Shown here piece by piece: positions 1 through 6,818 of a stretch of 16,513 nucleotides of DNA. The DNA comes from JAFAVZ01 sp036009105 (lineage in GTDB: Bacteria; Acidobacteriota; Thermoanaerobaculia; Gp7-AA8), in contig DASYMJ010000137.1 in NCBI GenBank assembly GCA_036009105.1, positions 1 to 16,513 of the forward strand, in the 5' to 3' direction. Each line of letters begins with the position of its first letter. The stretch's first letter is position 1. The position numbers and the translations under genes were made by a program. The notes beneath the pieces were generated by a model. It did no database searches. It saw only the letters and a list, made by a program, of their open reading frames with translations, and was not told the origin of the DNA.

Positions 1-1
1 G

Positions 2-901
2 GGCAACGTCGGCTCCCGCCGCCTCGCCACCAACCACTACATGGGCCTCGGCTACTGGATCTGGGTCATCCCCCTCGGCAACGGCGAGACGTCCATCGGC
101 ATCGTCTTCGACAAGCGCCTGGTCGACCTGCACCAGAGCAAGAACCGCGGCGAGGATTTCGTGGCGTTCCTGGGCGCCATTCCCGCCCTCGCCGAACTGC
201 TGCAGGGCGCCACGCCGCGCATGGAGGACCTCCGCTTCTACGGCCACCTGCCATACGTGGCGAAGCAGTACATGGGCAAGGGGTGGGCGCTCCTCGGCGA
301 TGCGGCGGCGTTCCTCGATCCGTACTACTCGCCCGGTCTCGACCACGCCGCGTTCACCGCCGAGGCGACGGCGATGATCATCGGCAAAGATGCGCTGGGG
401 GAGGATGTGACGCCGCTCATCGAGGAGCACAACGTCACGTTCGTCCGCTCCTACGACCGCTTCTTCCGCGCCGCGTACAAGGACAAGTACTACTACATGG
501 GAGAGGCCGACCTGCTCGCCGCGTCGTTCCTCCTCGACACCGCGCACTACTACCTCTTCGTGGTCATCCCCGCCTACCGCTTCCTGAAGCGCTTCTTCTG
601 GATGCCGGTGCTGGGGCCGAAGCCGGCGTTCCTCAGCTATCACCTCATGCGCTTCTACAACGGGCGGTTCGTCGCGCTGGCTGCGGCGCGGCGGAGCGCG
701 GGCGAGGGGGGGGCGCGCAATCATGGGCGGCGCATCAAGGCCTACTTCAACCTGAACTTCGCGCCGGTGCACATGCTCGGGCGCGCGACGCTGCTGTGGC
801 TGGCGGCGGAGCTGGATGGCGTGCGGCTCCTGTTCAAGCGCCGCCGGGTGGAGGATCCGGCCGGGATGCCGGCTACAGCGTCGCCAAAACCGCGCGTTTG
901 A
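2..901 (+). CDS. FAD-dependent halogenase-type oxidoreductase, C-terminal part (cut by left edge)
   Basis: The reading frame is open from base 2, so the N-terminus with the FAD-binding GxGxxG lies outside the window; about 299 residues are visible. Near its beginning is a W-I-W-V-I-P segment matching the WxWxIP motif of flavin-dependent halogenases, followed by a strand typical of the family (ETSIGIVF). Further on, around base 290-350, is the FAD-contacting GD motif (LLGDAAAFLDP). The C-terminal third is aromatic and basic (many Y, F, R), unlike tryptophan halogenases, and may contact a membrane or an ACP-bound substrate. The family oxidises or halogenates electron-rich aromatics using reduced flavin and oxygen; whether this one halogenates is not shown by the visible part. 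Its last codons run into a small hairpin and overlap by 29 bp the end of the AMP ligase on the other strand. A second, complete relative lies at 2349-3611. Family assignment is firm; exact reaction is inference. Confidence 0.8.
   Translation, partial: GNVGSRRLATNHYMGLGYWIWVIPLGNGETSIGIVFDKRLVDLHQSKNRGEDFVAFLGAIPALAELLQGATPRMEDLRFYGHLPYVAKQYMGKGWALLGDAAAFLDPYYSPGLDHAAFTAEATAMIIGKDALGEDVTPLIEEHNVTFVRSYDRFFRAAYKDKYYYMGEADLLAASFLLDTAHYYLFVVIPAYRFLKRFFWMPVLGPKPAFLSYHLMRFYNGRFVALAAARRSAGEGGARNHGRRIKAYFNLNFAPVHMLGRATLLWLAAELDGVRLLFKRRRVEDPAGMPATASPKPRV
858..875. repeat. Small GC hairpin at the overlap of two convergent genes
   Basis: GCCGG (860-864), loop GATG, CCGGC (869-873). The last base of the stem is the first base of the CTA that is the AMP ligase stop codon on the minus strand. 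No T-tract follows on either strand, so it is not a standard intrinsic terminator. It could still pause or protect the 3' ends of both convergent transcripts, or be a worn copy of a REP-like palindrome. Confidence 0.45.
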
Positions 902-2216
902 CCTTGCCGCGCTCGTCGACCGGAATCGCTTCGATCAGCTTCACGATGCGCGGCACTTTGTGCGGCGAGAGCCGCGCCCGGCAGAACTCGCGGACCTGCT
1001 CGCGCGTGACGTCCGGGCTGGCCACGATCGCGGCGGCCACCACCTCGCCGCGCGCGCCGGCCGGCTCGCCGTAGACCTTCGCCTGGCGCACCCCTTCCAG
1101 CTGCAGGATCACCGCCTCCACCTCGCGGGGGTTCACCTTCTTGCCGGCGGTGTTGATCAGGTCGCCCACCCGACCGGTCAGGACCACTTCGCCGTCCGCG
1201 AGCTCCACCAGATCATCGGTGAGGAACGTGCCGCTCTCGAACGGCTTGAACGTGCTCGCGTCATGCAGGTAGCCGAGAGCGACCGAGCCGCCGCGGACGC
1301 CGAGCCTTTGCGTCTTCGGATCCAGCGAGAGCTCCACGCCTTCCATCGCCGCGCCGGCCGTGCCGCGCTCGACGGCCGCGCCGGCGCGGTCGTACGTGAT
1401 GCCGCCGCATTCGCTGCAGCCATAGAAGGTGTGGATGGGGAGGCCGAAGCGCTCGCGGAAGCGCCGCGAGGTCTGGGCCGGCAGCGGCGCGCCGGCGGAG
1501 AGGAACGTGCGGACGGTATGGAAGTCGCCCTTCGCGGCGATGGTCAGGTGCTCGAACACCATCGGGATGGCCGGCACCACGGTGCAGCGCTCGCGGTTGG
1601 CCAGATCGAGCAGCGACTGGGGCAGGTAGTCGTTGGAGACGACCACCGCCGTGCCCTGCATCAGCAGCGGCGTGACGAGGTTGGAGAAGCCGTAGGAGTG
1701 GGACATCGGGATCGCGCCGAGGTTGCGGTCCTGGGGGCGGATGTCCATGGTGGAGCAGATGTTGGTGCAGTCGGCGGCGAGGTTCGCCTCGCTGGTGACG
1801 ATGCCTTTCGGCGTGCCGGTGGAGCCGGAGGTCAGCTTGATGAGGCGCGCTTCTTTCGGCAGGACCGGTTGCGACTGCACGGCGCGCGTGGAGATGCCGC
1901 CGCGGTAGAGGAACCCTTTGATCGCGAAGTGGGAAAGGATGGCGCCGACCTCCGTGCTCGGCGCGTCGCGGTCGATGGGGACGGCGATGAGGCGCAGCAT
2001 CAGCACGGCCAGGAAGGCGGCCACGAAGTCGACGGAGTTGGGGAGCTGGATGGCCACCAGCTCGCCCGCGGCCAGGCCGGCGCCCGCGAGCTGCGCCGCC
2101 AGCTCCTCGGCGCGCACCCGCAGCGCGGCCCGGGTGGTGACATGGCCGCTGTCGGCGTCGATGAGGGCGGGGAAATCCGGGCCCGCGCTGGCGAGATCGA
2201 GGAAACGTTGCAGCAT
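873..2216 (-). CDS. Acyl/aryl-AMP ligase (ANL superfamily), aryl polyene-type starter activation
   Basis: 447 residues, compact compared with the 500-550 usual for acyl-CoA synthetases, but in line with the stand-alone AMP ligases of aryl polyene clusters. Adenylation motifs are in order: the phosphate loop LTSGSTGTPKG (about residue 128), the YGCSE motif (about 263), a LTDD version of the usual TGD motif, the hinge region GRVGDLINTAGKKVNP and a C-terminal PVDERGKVKR with the expected catalytic lysine. It should activate a carboxylic acid with ATP and load it onto the neighbouring ACP or onto CoA. It is the only cluster gene on the minus strand, convergent with and overlapping the halogenase-like gene (29 bp), and divergent from the oxidoreductase at 2349. 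No strong Shine-Dalgarno precedes the ATG; a TTATTCT stretch about 15 nt upstream on this strand could be a -10 box. The substrate (aryl acid or fatty acid) cannot be read from the sequence. Confidence 0.88.
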   Translation of the reverse strand: MLQRFLDLASAGPDFPALIDADSGHVTTRAALRVRAEELAAQLAGAGLAAGELVAIQLPNSVDFVAAFLAVLMLRLIAVPIDRDAPSTEVGAILSHFAIKGFLYRGGISTRAVQSQPVLPKEARLIKLTSGSTGTPKGIVTSEANLAADCTNICSTMDIRPQDRNLGAIPMSHSYGFSNLVTPLLMQGTAVVVSNDYLPQSLLDLANRERCTVVPAIPMVFEHLTIAAKGDFHTVRTFLSAGAPLPAQTSRRFRERFGLPIHTFYGCSECGGITYDRAGAAVERGTAGAAMEGVELSLDPKTQRLGVRGGSVALGYLHDASTFKPFESGTFLTDDLVELADGEVVLTGRVGDLINTAGKKVNPREVEAVILQLEGVRQAKVYGEPAGARGEVVAAAIVASPDVTREQVREFCRARLSPHKVPRIVKLIEAIPVDERGKVKRAVLATL

Positions 2217-2228
2217 CCGAGCTCGGTG

Positions 2229-2259
2229 AGAATAACATGCGCCGGCACGGTGTCATTCT
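2229..2259. promoter_or_regulatory. Dyad in the divergent promoter region (possible operator)
   Basis: AGAATAACA (2229-2237) and TGTCATTCT (2251-2259) form a 9-bp inverted repeat with one mismatch around a 13-bp GC-rich centre. It lies between the divergent starts of the AMP ligase (2216) and the oxidoreductase (2349). On the minus strand its inner-left arm contains TTATTCT, a possible -10 box for the AMP ligase. The symmetry suits a dimeric regulator, but a chance palindrome cannot be excluded. Confidence 0.35.
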
Positions 2260-2262
2260 GTG

Positions 2263-2342
2263 GTTGCCGGTTGTCAGTTATCGGTTATCAGTAAGACCGA
2301 CAGACGGGACTACTGACAACCGACAACTGATAACTGACAACT
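2263..2342. repeat. Heptad-repeat inverted repeat, locus 1 (GTTRTCR type)
   Basis: The left arm (2263-2293) contains four tandem 7-bp units: GTTGCCG at 2263, then GTTGTCA, GTTATCG and GTTATCA, ending GTA. The right arm (2310-2342), read on the other strand, again has four units of the same type (two GTTGTCA, one GTTATCA, one GTTGTCG) ending GTAG. The loop is about 17 nt. The element fills the gap up to 7 nt before the start codon of the oxidoreductase at 2349. Confidence 0.9.
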
Positions 2343-2348
2343 CTACTC

Positions 2349-3611
2349 ATGCACGACATCATCATCATCGGAGGCGGCCCGGCCGGCTCCACCGCCGCCA
2401 CTCTCCTCGCCCGGGAGGGCTATAAGGTCGTGCTCCTGGAGCGGGAGCGCTTTCCCCGCTTCCAGATCGGCGAGTCGCTCCTCCCGTACAACAACGACCT
2501 CTTCGACCGTCTCGGCGTGAAGGACCAGCTCCTCGCCGGCGACTTTCATCCCAAGTACGGGGCCGACTTTCTCACCGGCGACGGGAAGGTCAGCTACACC
2601 TTCCGCTTCGACCGCAACCTGCCGGAGGCGCAGTACCAGCGCTCCTTTCAGGTCAAGCGCGCGGAGTTCGACCACCTGCTGCTGCGCAACGCGGCGGCGA
2701 GCGGAGTCGAGGTGCACGAGCAGACCCAGGTCACGGCCGTGGAGCTCGGCGATCCGGAGCGGGCGGTGGTGCGGACCGCGGATGGGCGGGAGCTCACGGC
2801 CCGCTTCGTCGTCGACGCGTCGGGCCACGGCGCGGTCCTCGGCAGCAAGCTCGGCGAGAACCGCGCGCCCATCGACGAGCTGCAGAAGATCGCCATCTTC
2901 GCCCACTACCGCAACGTGCCGCGGGCGGAGGGGAAGAACGCCGGCAACACCGTGATCGTCGTCTTGCGCGACGCGTGGTTCTGGCTCATCCCGGTCAGTG
3001 AAGAGGAGATGAGCGTGGGGCTGGTGGTCAACCGCGAGCACGTCGGCTCCTGCGGTTTGAAGCCGGAGGAGCTGCTGGCGCGGACCATCGCCGATACGCC
3101 GTGGGTCGCGGAGCGGATGAAAGCGGCCGAGCGGATCTCGCAGGTCTACGCCCGGAAGGATTTTTCGTACGCCATGCGAAAGATGGTAGGCCCGAACTTC
3201 GCCCTCGCCGGCGACGCGGCCGGCTTCCTCGACCCCATCTTCTCCACCGGCGTCTTCATGGCCATGAAGTCGGCGTCGATCGTGGCCGATGCCGTGACCC
3301 TGCGCCTCCGCGGCGGGTCGATGCGCGCCCTGAAACGCTACGAGCGCGACATGAGCGGCGCGCTGCGGAAGTACTTCATCTTCATCCGCCACTTCTATCG
3401 CCGCGAGTTCCTGGAAGTGTTCATGCAGCCGAAGCCGAACTACGGTTTGCTGCAGGCCATCATCGGCGTCCTGGCCGGCGATATCTTCGCCAAACGCGGC
3501 AACCGGCTCAAGCTCCTCTTCTTTTTCCTGCTCGTCCGAATCCAGAAGCGCCGGCCGGTGATCGCGCCGCGCATCGAGTGGGACTCGCTTCCCGCCGCCG
3601 CTTCTGTGTAA
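2349..3611 (+). CDS. Flavin-dependent halogenase-family oxidoreductase
   Basis: Complete, 420 residues. The N-terminal Rossmann motif is GGGPAGS (residues 8-14), followed by FPRFQIGESLLP (35-46), a signature of phenol/pyrrole-type flavin-dependent halogenases. K69 in the segment PKYGADF sits where these halogenases keep the lysine that handles hypohalous acid. W210-F-W-L-I-P215 is the WxWxIP motif, and LAGDAAGFLDP is the flavin-contacting GD motif. Family members acting on carrier-bound aromatic or pyrrole substrates have this length. In this cluster the likely substrate is an ACP-bound aryl or polyene intermediate. It could equally be a non-halogenating relative doing hydroxylation or desaturation. 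The ATG is chosen because the GxG motif follows directly; no Shine-Dalgarno is visible, since a heptad hairpin occupies the upstream region. The ACP gene follows closely. Confidence 0.87.
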   Translation: MHDIIIIGGGPAGSTAATLLAREGYKVVLLERERFPRFQIGESLLPYNNDLFDRLGVKDQLLAGDFHPKYGADFLTGDGKVSYTFRFDRNLPEAQYQRSFQVKRAEFDHLLLRNAAASGVEVHEQTQVTAVELGDPERAVVRTADGRELTARFVVDASGHGAVLGSKLGENRAPIDELQKIAIFAHYRNVPRAEGKNAGNTVIVVLRDAWFWLIPVSEEEMSVGLVVNREHVGSCGLKPEELLARTIADTPWVAERMKAAERISQVYARKDFSYAMRKMVGPNFALAGDAAGFLDPIFSTGVFMAMKSASIVADAVTLRLRGGSMRALKRYERDMSGALRKYFIFIRHFYRREFLEVFMQPKPNYGLLQAIIGVLAGDIFAKRGNRLKLLFFFLLVRIQKRRPVIAPRIEWDSLPAAASV

Positions 3612-3631
3612 AAATGCGCCCGGCCCCTCCT

Positions 3632-3901
3632 ATGAACGACCTCAAACGAAAGCTGAAAGAGCTGCTCATCGAGCGGCTGAAGTTCGAAGACATGAGCCCG
3701 GACGACATTCCGGATGACCAGCCGCTCTTCGCCGGCGGCCTGGGCCTCGACTCCATCGACGCCCTGGAGATCGTGGTGATGCTGGAGAGCGAGTTCGGCA
3801 TCAAGGTGAAGAACGAGAGCTCGGCCCGCAGCCACTTCCGCTCCGTCGCATCGCTGGCCGAGTTCGTCGGCGAGAAGCTGGCGGAACAGCCGCAGGCGTA
3901 G
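3632..3901 (+). CDS. Acyl carrier protein
   Basis: 89 residues with the usual ACP size and charge (acidic helices). The phosphopantetheine attachment motif is GLGLDSIDALE, with Ser41 as the modified residue. It begins 20 nt after the oxidoreductase stop. An in-frame ATG at 3614, only 2 nt after that stop, would add six residues (MRPAPP) and would couple translation; the sequence does not decide between them, but ATG 3632 fits the family start better. It is the only ACP in the window and the presumed carrier for the KS/CLF pair, the dehydratase and the AMP ligase, not the housekeeping fatty-acid ACP. A heptad hairpin separates it from the dehydratase. Confidence 0.9.
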   Translation: MNDLKRKLKELLIERLKFEDMSPDDIPDDQPLFAGGLGLDSIDALEIVVMLESEFGIKVKNESSARSHFRSVASLAEFVGEKLAEQPQA

Positions 3902-3907
3902 GAGGCA

Positions 3908-3986
3908 GTGATCGGTTGTCGGTTATCAGTTGTCGGTAGGCCGAGGCGACACCGCACAGACAATCGATAACTGACCACCGACAACC
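3908..3986. repeat. Heptad-repeat inverted repeat, locus 2 (GTTRTCR type)
   Basis: Starting 7 nt after the ACP stop, the left arm carries units GTGATCG (3908), GTTGTCG (3915), GTTATCA (3922) and GTTGTCG (3929), then GTAGG. The right arm (about 3957-3986), read on the other strand, has GTTGTCG, GTGGTCA, GTTATCG and ATTGTCT. It ends at base 3986, so the ATG of the dehydratase (3987) touches it directly. Confidence 0.88.
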
Positions 3987-4361
3987 ATGTGGTTAGCATC
4001 GCTACCCCACCAAATCCCCTTCCGCGCGGCCAGCGCCGTCACCGGTCAGGACGAGACGACCATCGAAGGGAACTTCCTGGTCACGGCCAACGATCCGCTG
4101 CCGTTCGAGATCATGATCGTGGAGGCGATGGCGCAGTTCGCGGGTGGGCTGGCGTTCCATGACAGCAAAGGCCACGGGTTCCTCAGCGGCGTCGACGGCT
4201 GCGAGGTAGTGCGGCCGGTGGTGGCGGGCGAGATCGTTCATGTAACGGTGAAGATGGAGGCGGCGTTCGGCGGCATCTTCCGCTTCACCGGCAGCGGCGC
4301 GGTGGATGGAGTAGAAGTGGTGCGGGGGAGGTTCTACCTCTCCGAGCCGCCCACCGCATGA
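3987..4361 (+). CDS. Hotdog-fold 3-hydroxyacyl-ACP dehydratase-like protein (FabZ/ApeP type)
   Basis: 124 residues, one hotdog domain. The start LPHQIPFRAAS resembles the LxPHxxPF opening of FabZ-like dehydratases, and MIVEAMAQFAGG (about residues 48-59) matches the central helix with its conserved Glu and Gln. The usual FabZ catalytic His in HFPGxPxxPG is not seen: the equivalent stretch reads NFLVTANDPLPFE. That absence resembles the predicted dehydratases of aryl polyene clusters (ApeP, COG4706) more than housekeeping FabZ. It is expected to dehydrate 3-hydroxyacyl-ACP during polyene extension, or to support a partner dehydratase. Its TGA overlaps the ATG of the ketosynthase (ATGA at 4358-4361). 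There is no Shine-Dalgarno; the ATG abuts a heptad hairpin. Fold is confident; catalytic competence is open. Confidence 0.78.
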   Translation: MWLASLPHQIPFRAASAVTGQDETTIEGNFLVTANDPLPFEIMIVEAMAQFAGGLAFHDSKGHGFLSGVDGCEVVRPVVAGEIVHVTVKMEAAFGGIFRFTGSGAVDGVEVVRGRFYLSEPPTA

Positions 4362-5563
4362 GGAAGCCCGACCTCTCCACGCGCATTGCCGTCACCGGCG
4401 CCGGGATCATCTGCTCCATCGGGCGCAACAAGTCCGAGGTGTGGCAGTCCATTCGCGAGTCGCGGGCGGGCATCGGCGAGCTGACCCGCTTTCCGGGCGA
4501 GACGTTCCCTACCACCCTCGCCGCCGAAGTCGGCGACGTCTCCTCGCTTCCCGTTTCGAAGCGCGAAGCGCGGCGCCTTTCCCGCACCGATCGCCTCGCC
4601 GTGATCGCGGCGGCCGAGGCGCTCGATCAGGCTGGGAGCGTGCCTTTGGAGCGGGCCATCGTTTCCACCGGCACCTCCACCGGCGGCCTGCTGGAAGGGG
4701 AGGACTACTACTTTCGCCGCCTCGTGCGGGGACGCCGCCGCGCGCCGGCCTCGCGCGTGTTGCAGCAGCCCACGTCGGGACCATCGGATGCCGTTGCGCG
4801 CGTCTTCAACCTGGGAGGCGGCGTGGTCTCCAACGCCACGGCCTGCGCCTCGGCCGGAGCGGCGATCGGGATGGCCGCCGACTACCTCCGTTCCCATCAT
4901 GCGGATGTAGCCCTCGCGGGCGGCTCCGATGCCCTCTGCCGCCTCACCTACAGCGGTTTCAACGTTCTCCAGGCGGTAGACCCGGAGCCCTGCTCGCCCT
5001 TCGGCGCCGAGCGCAAAGGCATCACCCTTGGCGAAGGGGCGGCGTACCTGGTGCTGGAGCGCTGGGACGATGCGGTCGCGCGCGGCGCGACGATCCTGGC
5101 CGAGCTTTGCGGCTACGGCGCATCGTGCGACGCGCATCATCCGACCGCGCCGTCCGAGGATGGGCGGGGGGCGGAGGCGGCGATGCGGCGGGCCATGTCC
5201 GAAGGCGCGTTGGGGGGAGACGAGGTCGATTACGTGAACGCGCACGGCACCGGCACCCTGCTGAACGACTCCGCCGAAACGCGGGCCATCATCGCCGCGG
5301 TGGGCACGGACACGCCGGTCTCCTCCACCAAGTCGTACTTCGGGCACACCCTCGGCGCCTCGGGCGCGGTGGAGGCGGTGATCAGCGTCCTGGCCCTGCA
5401 GGACCAGCTCGCGCCGCCCACGTTGCGCCTGAATCAAAACGCCGAAGACTGCACGCTGGACTACATCCCGCACACCCCGCGGCCGCTGGCGATGACCAAC
5501 GTTCTGTCCAACACCTTCGGCTTCGGCGGCAGCAACGTCTCGCTGCTGTTCCGGCGCGCGTAG
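4358..5563 (+). CDS. Beta-ketoacyl-ACP synthase (FabF-like ketosynthase, catalytically complete)
   Basis: 401 residues, the usual length for KAS II-type enzymes. The thiolase-fold opening RIAVTGAGIICSIG follows the start. The active-site triad is complete: Cys163 in NATACASAG, His296 in NAHGTGT, and His330 in KSYFGHTLGASGA. GFGGSNVSLLF near the end is the typical C-terminal loop. It condenses malonyl-ACP with the growing acyl-ACP. It overlaps the dehydratase by 4 nt, and 25 nt separate it from a catalytically dead paralogue, so the two most likely form a KS-CLF heterodimer as in type II polyketide and aryl polyene systems. Housekeeping FabF is less likely because of these neighbours. Confidence 0.92.
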   Translation: MRKPDLSTRIAVTGAGIICSIGRNKSEVWQSIRESRAGIGELTRFPGETFPTTLAAEVGDVSSLPVSKREARRLSRTDRLAVIAAAEALDQAGSVPLERAIVSTGTSTGGLLEGEDYYFRRLVRGRRRAPASRVLQQPTSGPSDAVARVFNLGGGVVSNATACASAGAAIGMAADYLRSHHADVALAGGSDALCRLTYSGFNVLQAVDPEPCSPFGAERKGITLGEGAAYLVLERWDDAVARGATILAELCGYGASCDAHHPTAPSEDGRGAEAAMRRAMSEGALGGDEVDYVNAHGTGTLLNDSAETRAIIAAVGTDTPVSSTKSYFGHTLGASGAVEAVISVLALQDQLAPPTLRLNQNAEDCTLDYIPHTPRPLAMTNVLSNTFGFGGSNVSLLFRRA

Positions 5564-5588
5564 AGGCGCTTCTGGTATACCTCGGCAC

Positions 5589-6818
5589 ATGAAAAGGACG
5601 CCATCGATTGCCGAGGCTTGGCCAACCAACGCTCCGGCCCGTGGCCGGATCCCGGTGACCGGCATCGGAGTGATCGCTCCCGGCGCGATCGGTATCGATG
5701 CGTTCCGGGCCTTGCTCGCCTCCGGCGAATCCGCGGTCGGCGAGATCGATCGCTTCGACACCGCCGGCCTCGGCGCACACAAGGCGGCGCTGGTCCGCGA
5801 CTTCAAGGCGAAGGACTTCATCGCGCCGATGAAGTTGCGGCGGATGAATACGCTCTCCCGCTACGCGGTCGCCGCCGCGAAGCTCGCGCTGGACGACGCG
5901 GCCACGCCGCTGCCGATGGAAACCGGCGTCGCCCTCGGCACGGCATTCGGTCCCGTGCAGACGTCGGTCGACTACATGCAGGAGTACGTGGAGAAAGGGG
6001 CCGCGCTCGCGCCGCCGCAGCTGTTCGCGGAGTCGGTGGCGAATGCGCCGGGCAGCCACATTGCCATCGAGCACGGCTTCCGCGGCTTCAACCTGACGGT
6101 GACGCAGCGCGAGTCGTCGGCGCTCGCTGCCGCGATGTACGCCGCATCGCAGCTGATCAAAGGGAGCGCGCGCGCCGCGCTCATCGGGGGCGTCGAGGAG
6201 GTGAACGAGATGATCTTCAGCGTCCTCGACCGCCTCGGATCGCTCGCGCACAACGGCTGCGGCCCCCGCCCCTTCGACCGCAACCGCAGCGGCATGCTCA
6301 TCGGCGAAGGGGCCGCCGCGCTCATCCTGCAACCGGGCGAGCAGGCGAAGTACGGCTACCTCTCCGGCTTCGGCATCGCCCGCGACACCACGGCTTCCAT
6401 CTCCGACTGGGGCTCCGATCCCGCGGCCGTCGTCACCGCCATGCGCGCTGCCATTCAGGACGCGGAGCTTGGCGTCGCGGACATCGACGCGATCTACGCC
6501 TCGGCGAACGCGACGCGCAAGGCGGACGCGCTGGAGGCCCGCGCCATCGAACAGCTTTTCGATCAGCGGCCGGTGGTGGCGACGAAAGGCTGCTTCGGCG
6601 AATACGCCGCGGGCGGCGCGCTGCAACTGACCGCCGCGCTGCTGGCGATCGCCGACCAGACGCTGCACGGCTCGTGCGGCTTCGAAGCGGCGGATGACGG
6701 CGTGCGCATCGACATCGTGCGCGCCACGCGGCGCGCGGAGCTGCGGCACATCCTGGTCAACTCCATCTCCGCGGGCGGCGGCATCGTCTGCGCGGTCATC
6801 TCGCGGGAGGCGGCATGA
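5589..6818 (+). CDS. Ketosynthase-like chain-length factor (catalytic residues lost)
   Basis: 409 residues of KS fold (PVTGIGVIAPG near the start, PFDRNRSGMLIGEGAAALIL in the middle, a glycine-rich end). Aligned by eye to the upstream KS, the nucleophile Cys is Glu175 (TQRESSALAA), the first His is about Ser305 (ASANATR) and the second is Glu338 (KGCFGEYAAGG). All three are replaced, as in CLF subunits that partner an active KS and set chain length. About 22 residues precede the conserved VTGIG, where the family normally has three to six. Much of this leader is encoded by a dispersed palindromic repeat (5621-5650). An in-frame GTG at 5655 lies too deep to be a convincing start. The end overlaps the glycosyltransferase start by ATGA (6815-6818), so the two are probably co-translated. 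Confidence 0.87.
   Translation: MKRTPSIAEAWPTNAPARGRIPVTGIGVIAPGAIGIDAFRALLASGESAVGEIDRFDTAGLGAHKAALVRDFKAKDFIAPMKLRRMNTLSRYAVAAAKLALDDAATPLPMETGVALGTAFGPVQTSVDYMQEYVEKGAALAPPQLFAESVANAPGSHIAIEHGFRGFNLTVTQRESSALAAAMYAASQLIKGSARAALIGGVEEVNEMIFSVLDRLGSLAHNGCGPRPFDRNRSGMLIGEGAAALILQPGEQAKYGYLSGFGIARDTTASISDWGSDPAAVVTAMRAAIQDAELGVADIDAIYASANATRKADALEARAIEQLFDQRPVVATKGCFGEYAAGGALQLTAALLAIADQTLHGSCGFEAADDGVRIDIVRATRRAELRHILVNSISAGGGIVCAVISREAA
5621..5650. repeat. Dispersed CAACCA-hairpin repeat, copy 1 (inside a CDS)
   Basis: GCCAACCAACG head followed by CCGGCC-CGT-GGCCGG, a 6-bp stem with a 3-nt loop. It matches copy 2 at 12196-12225 in 28 of 30 positions. Here it is translated as part of the N-terminal leader of the CLF protein. 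Confidence 0.8.

Noticed and set aside
816..2294. A 492-codon plus-strand open frame opposite the AMP ligase
   Set aside because: The minus-strand frame has all adenylation motifs in order; the plus frame is rich in A, R, D, H with no domain and runs into the heptad repeat.
2263..2342. CRISPR-like array
   Set aside because: Units are 7 bp and contiguous without unique spacers, arms are inverted and no cas genes are present.
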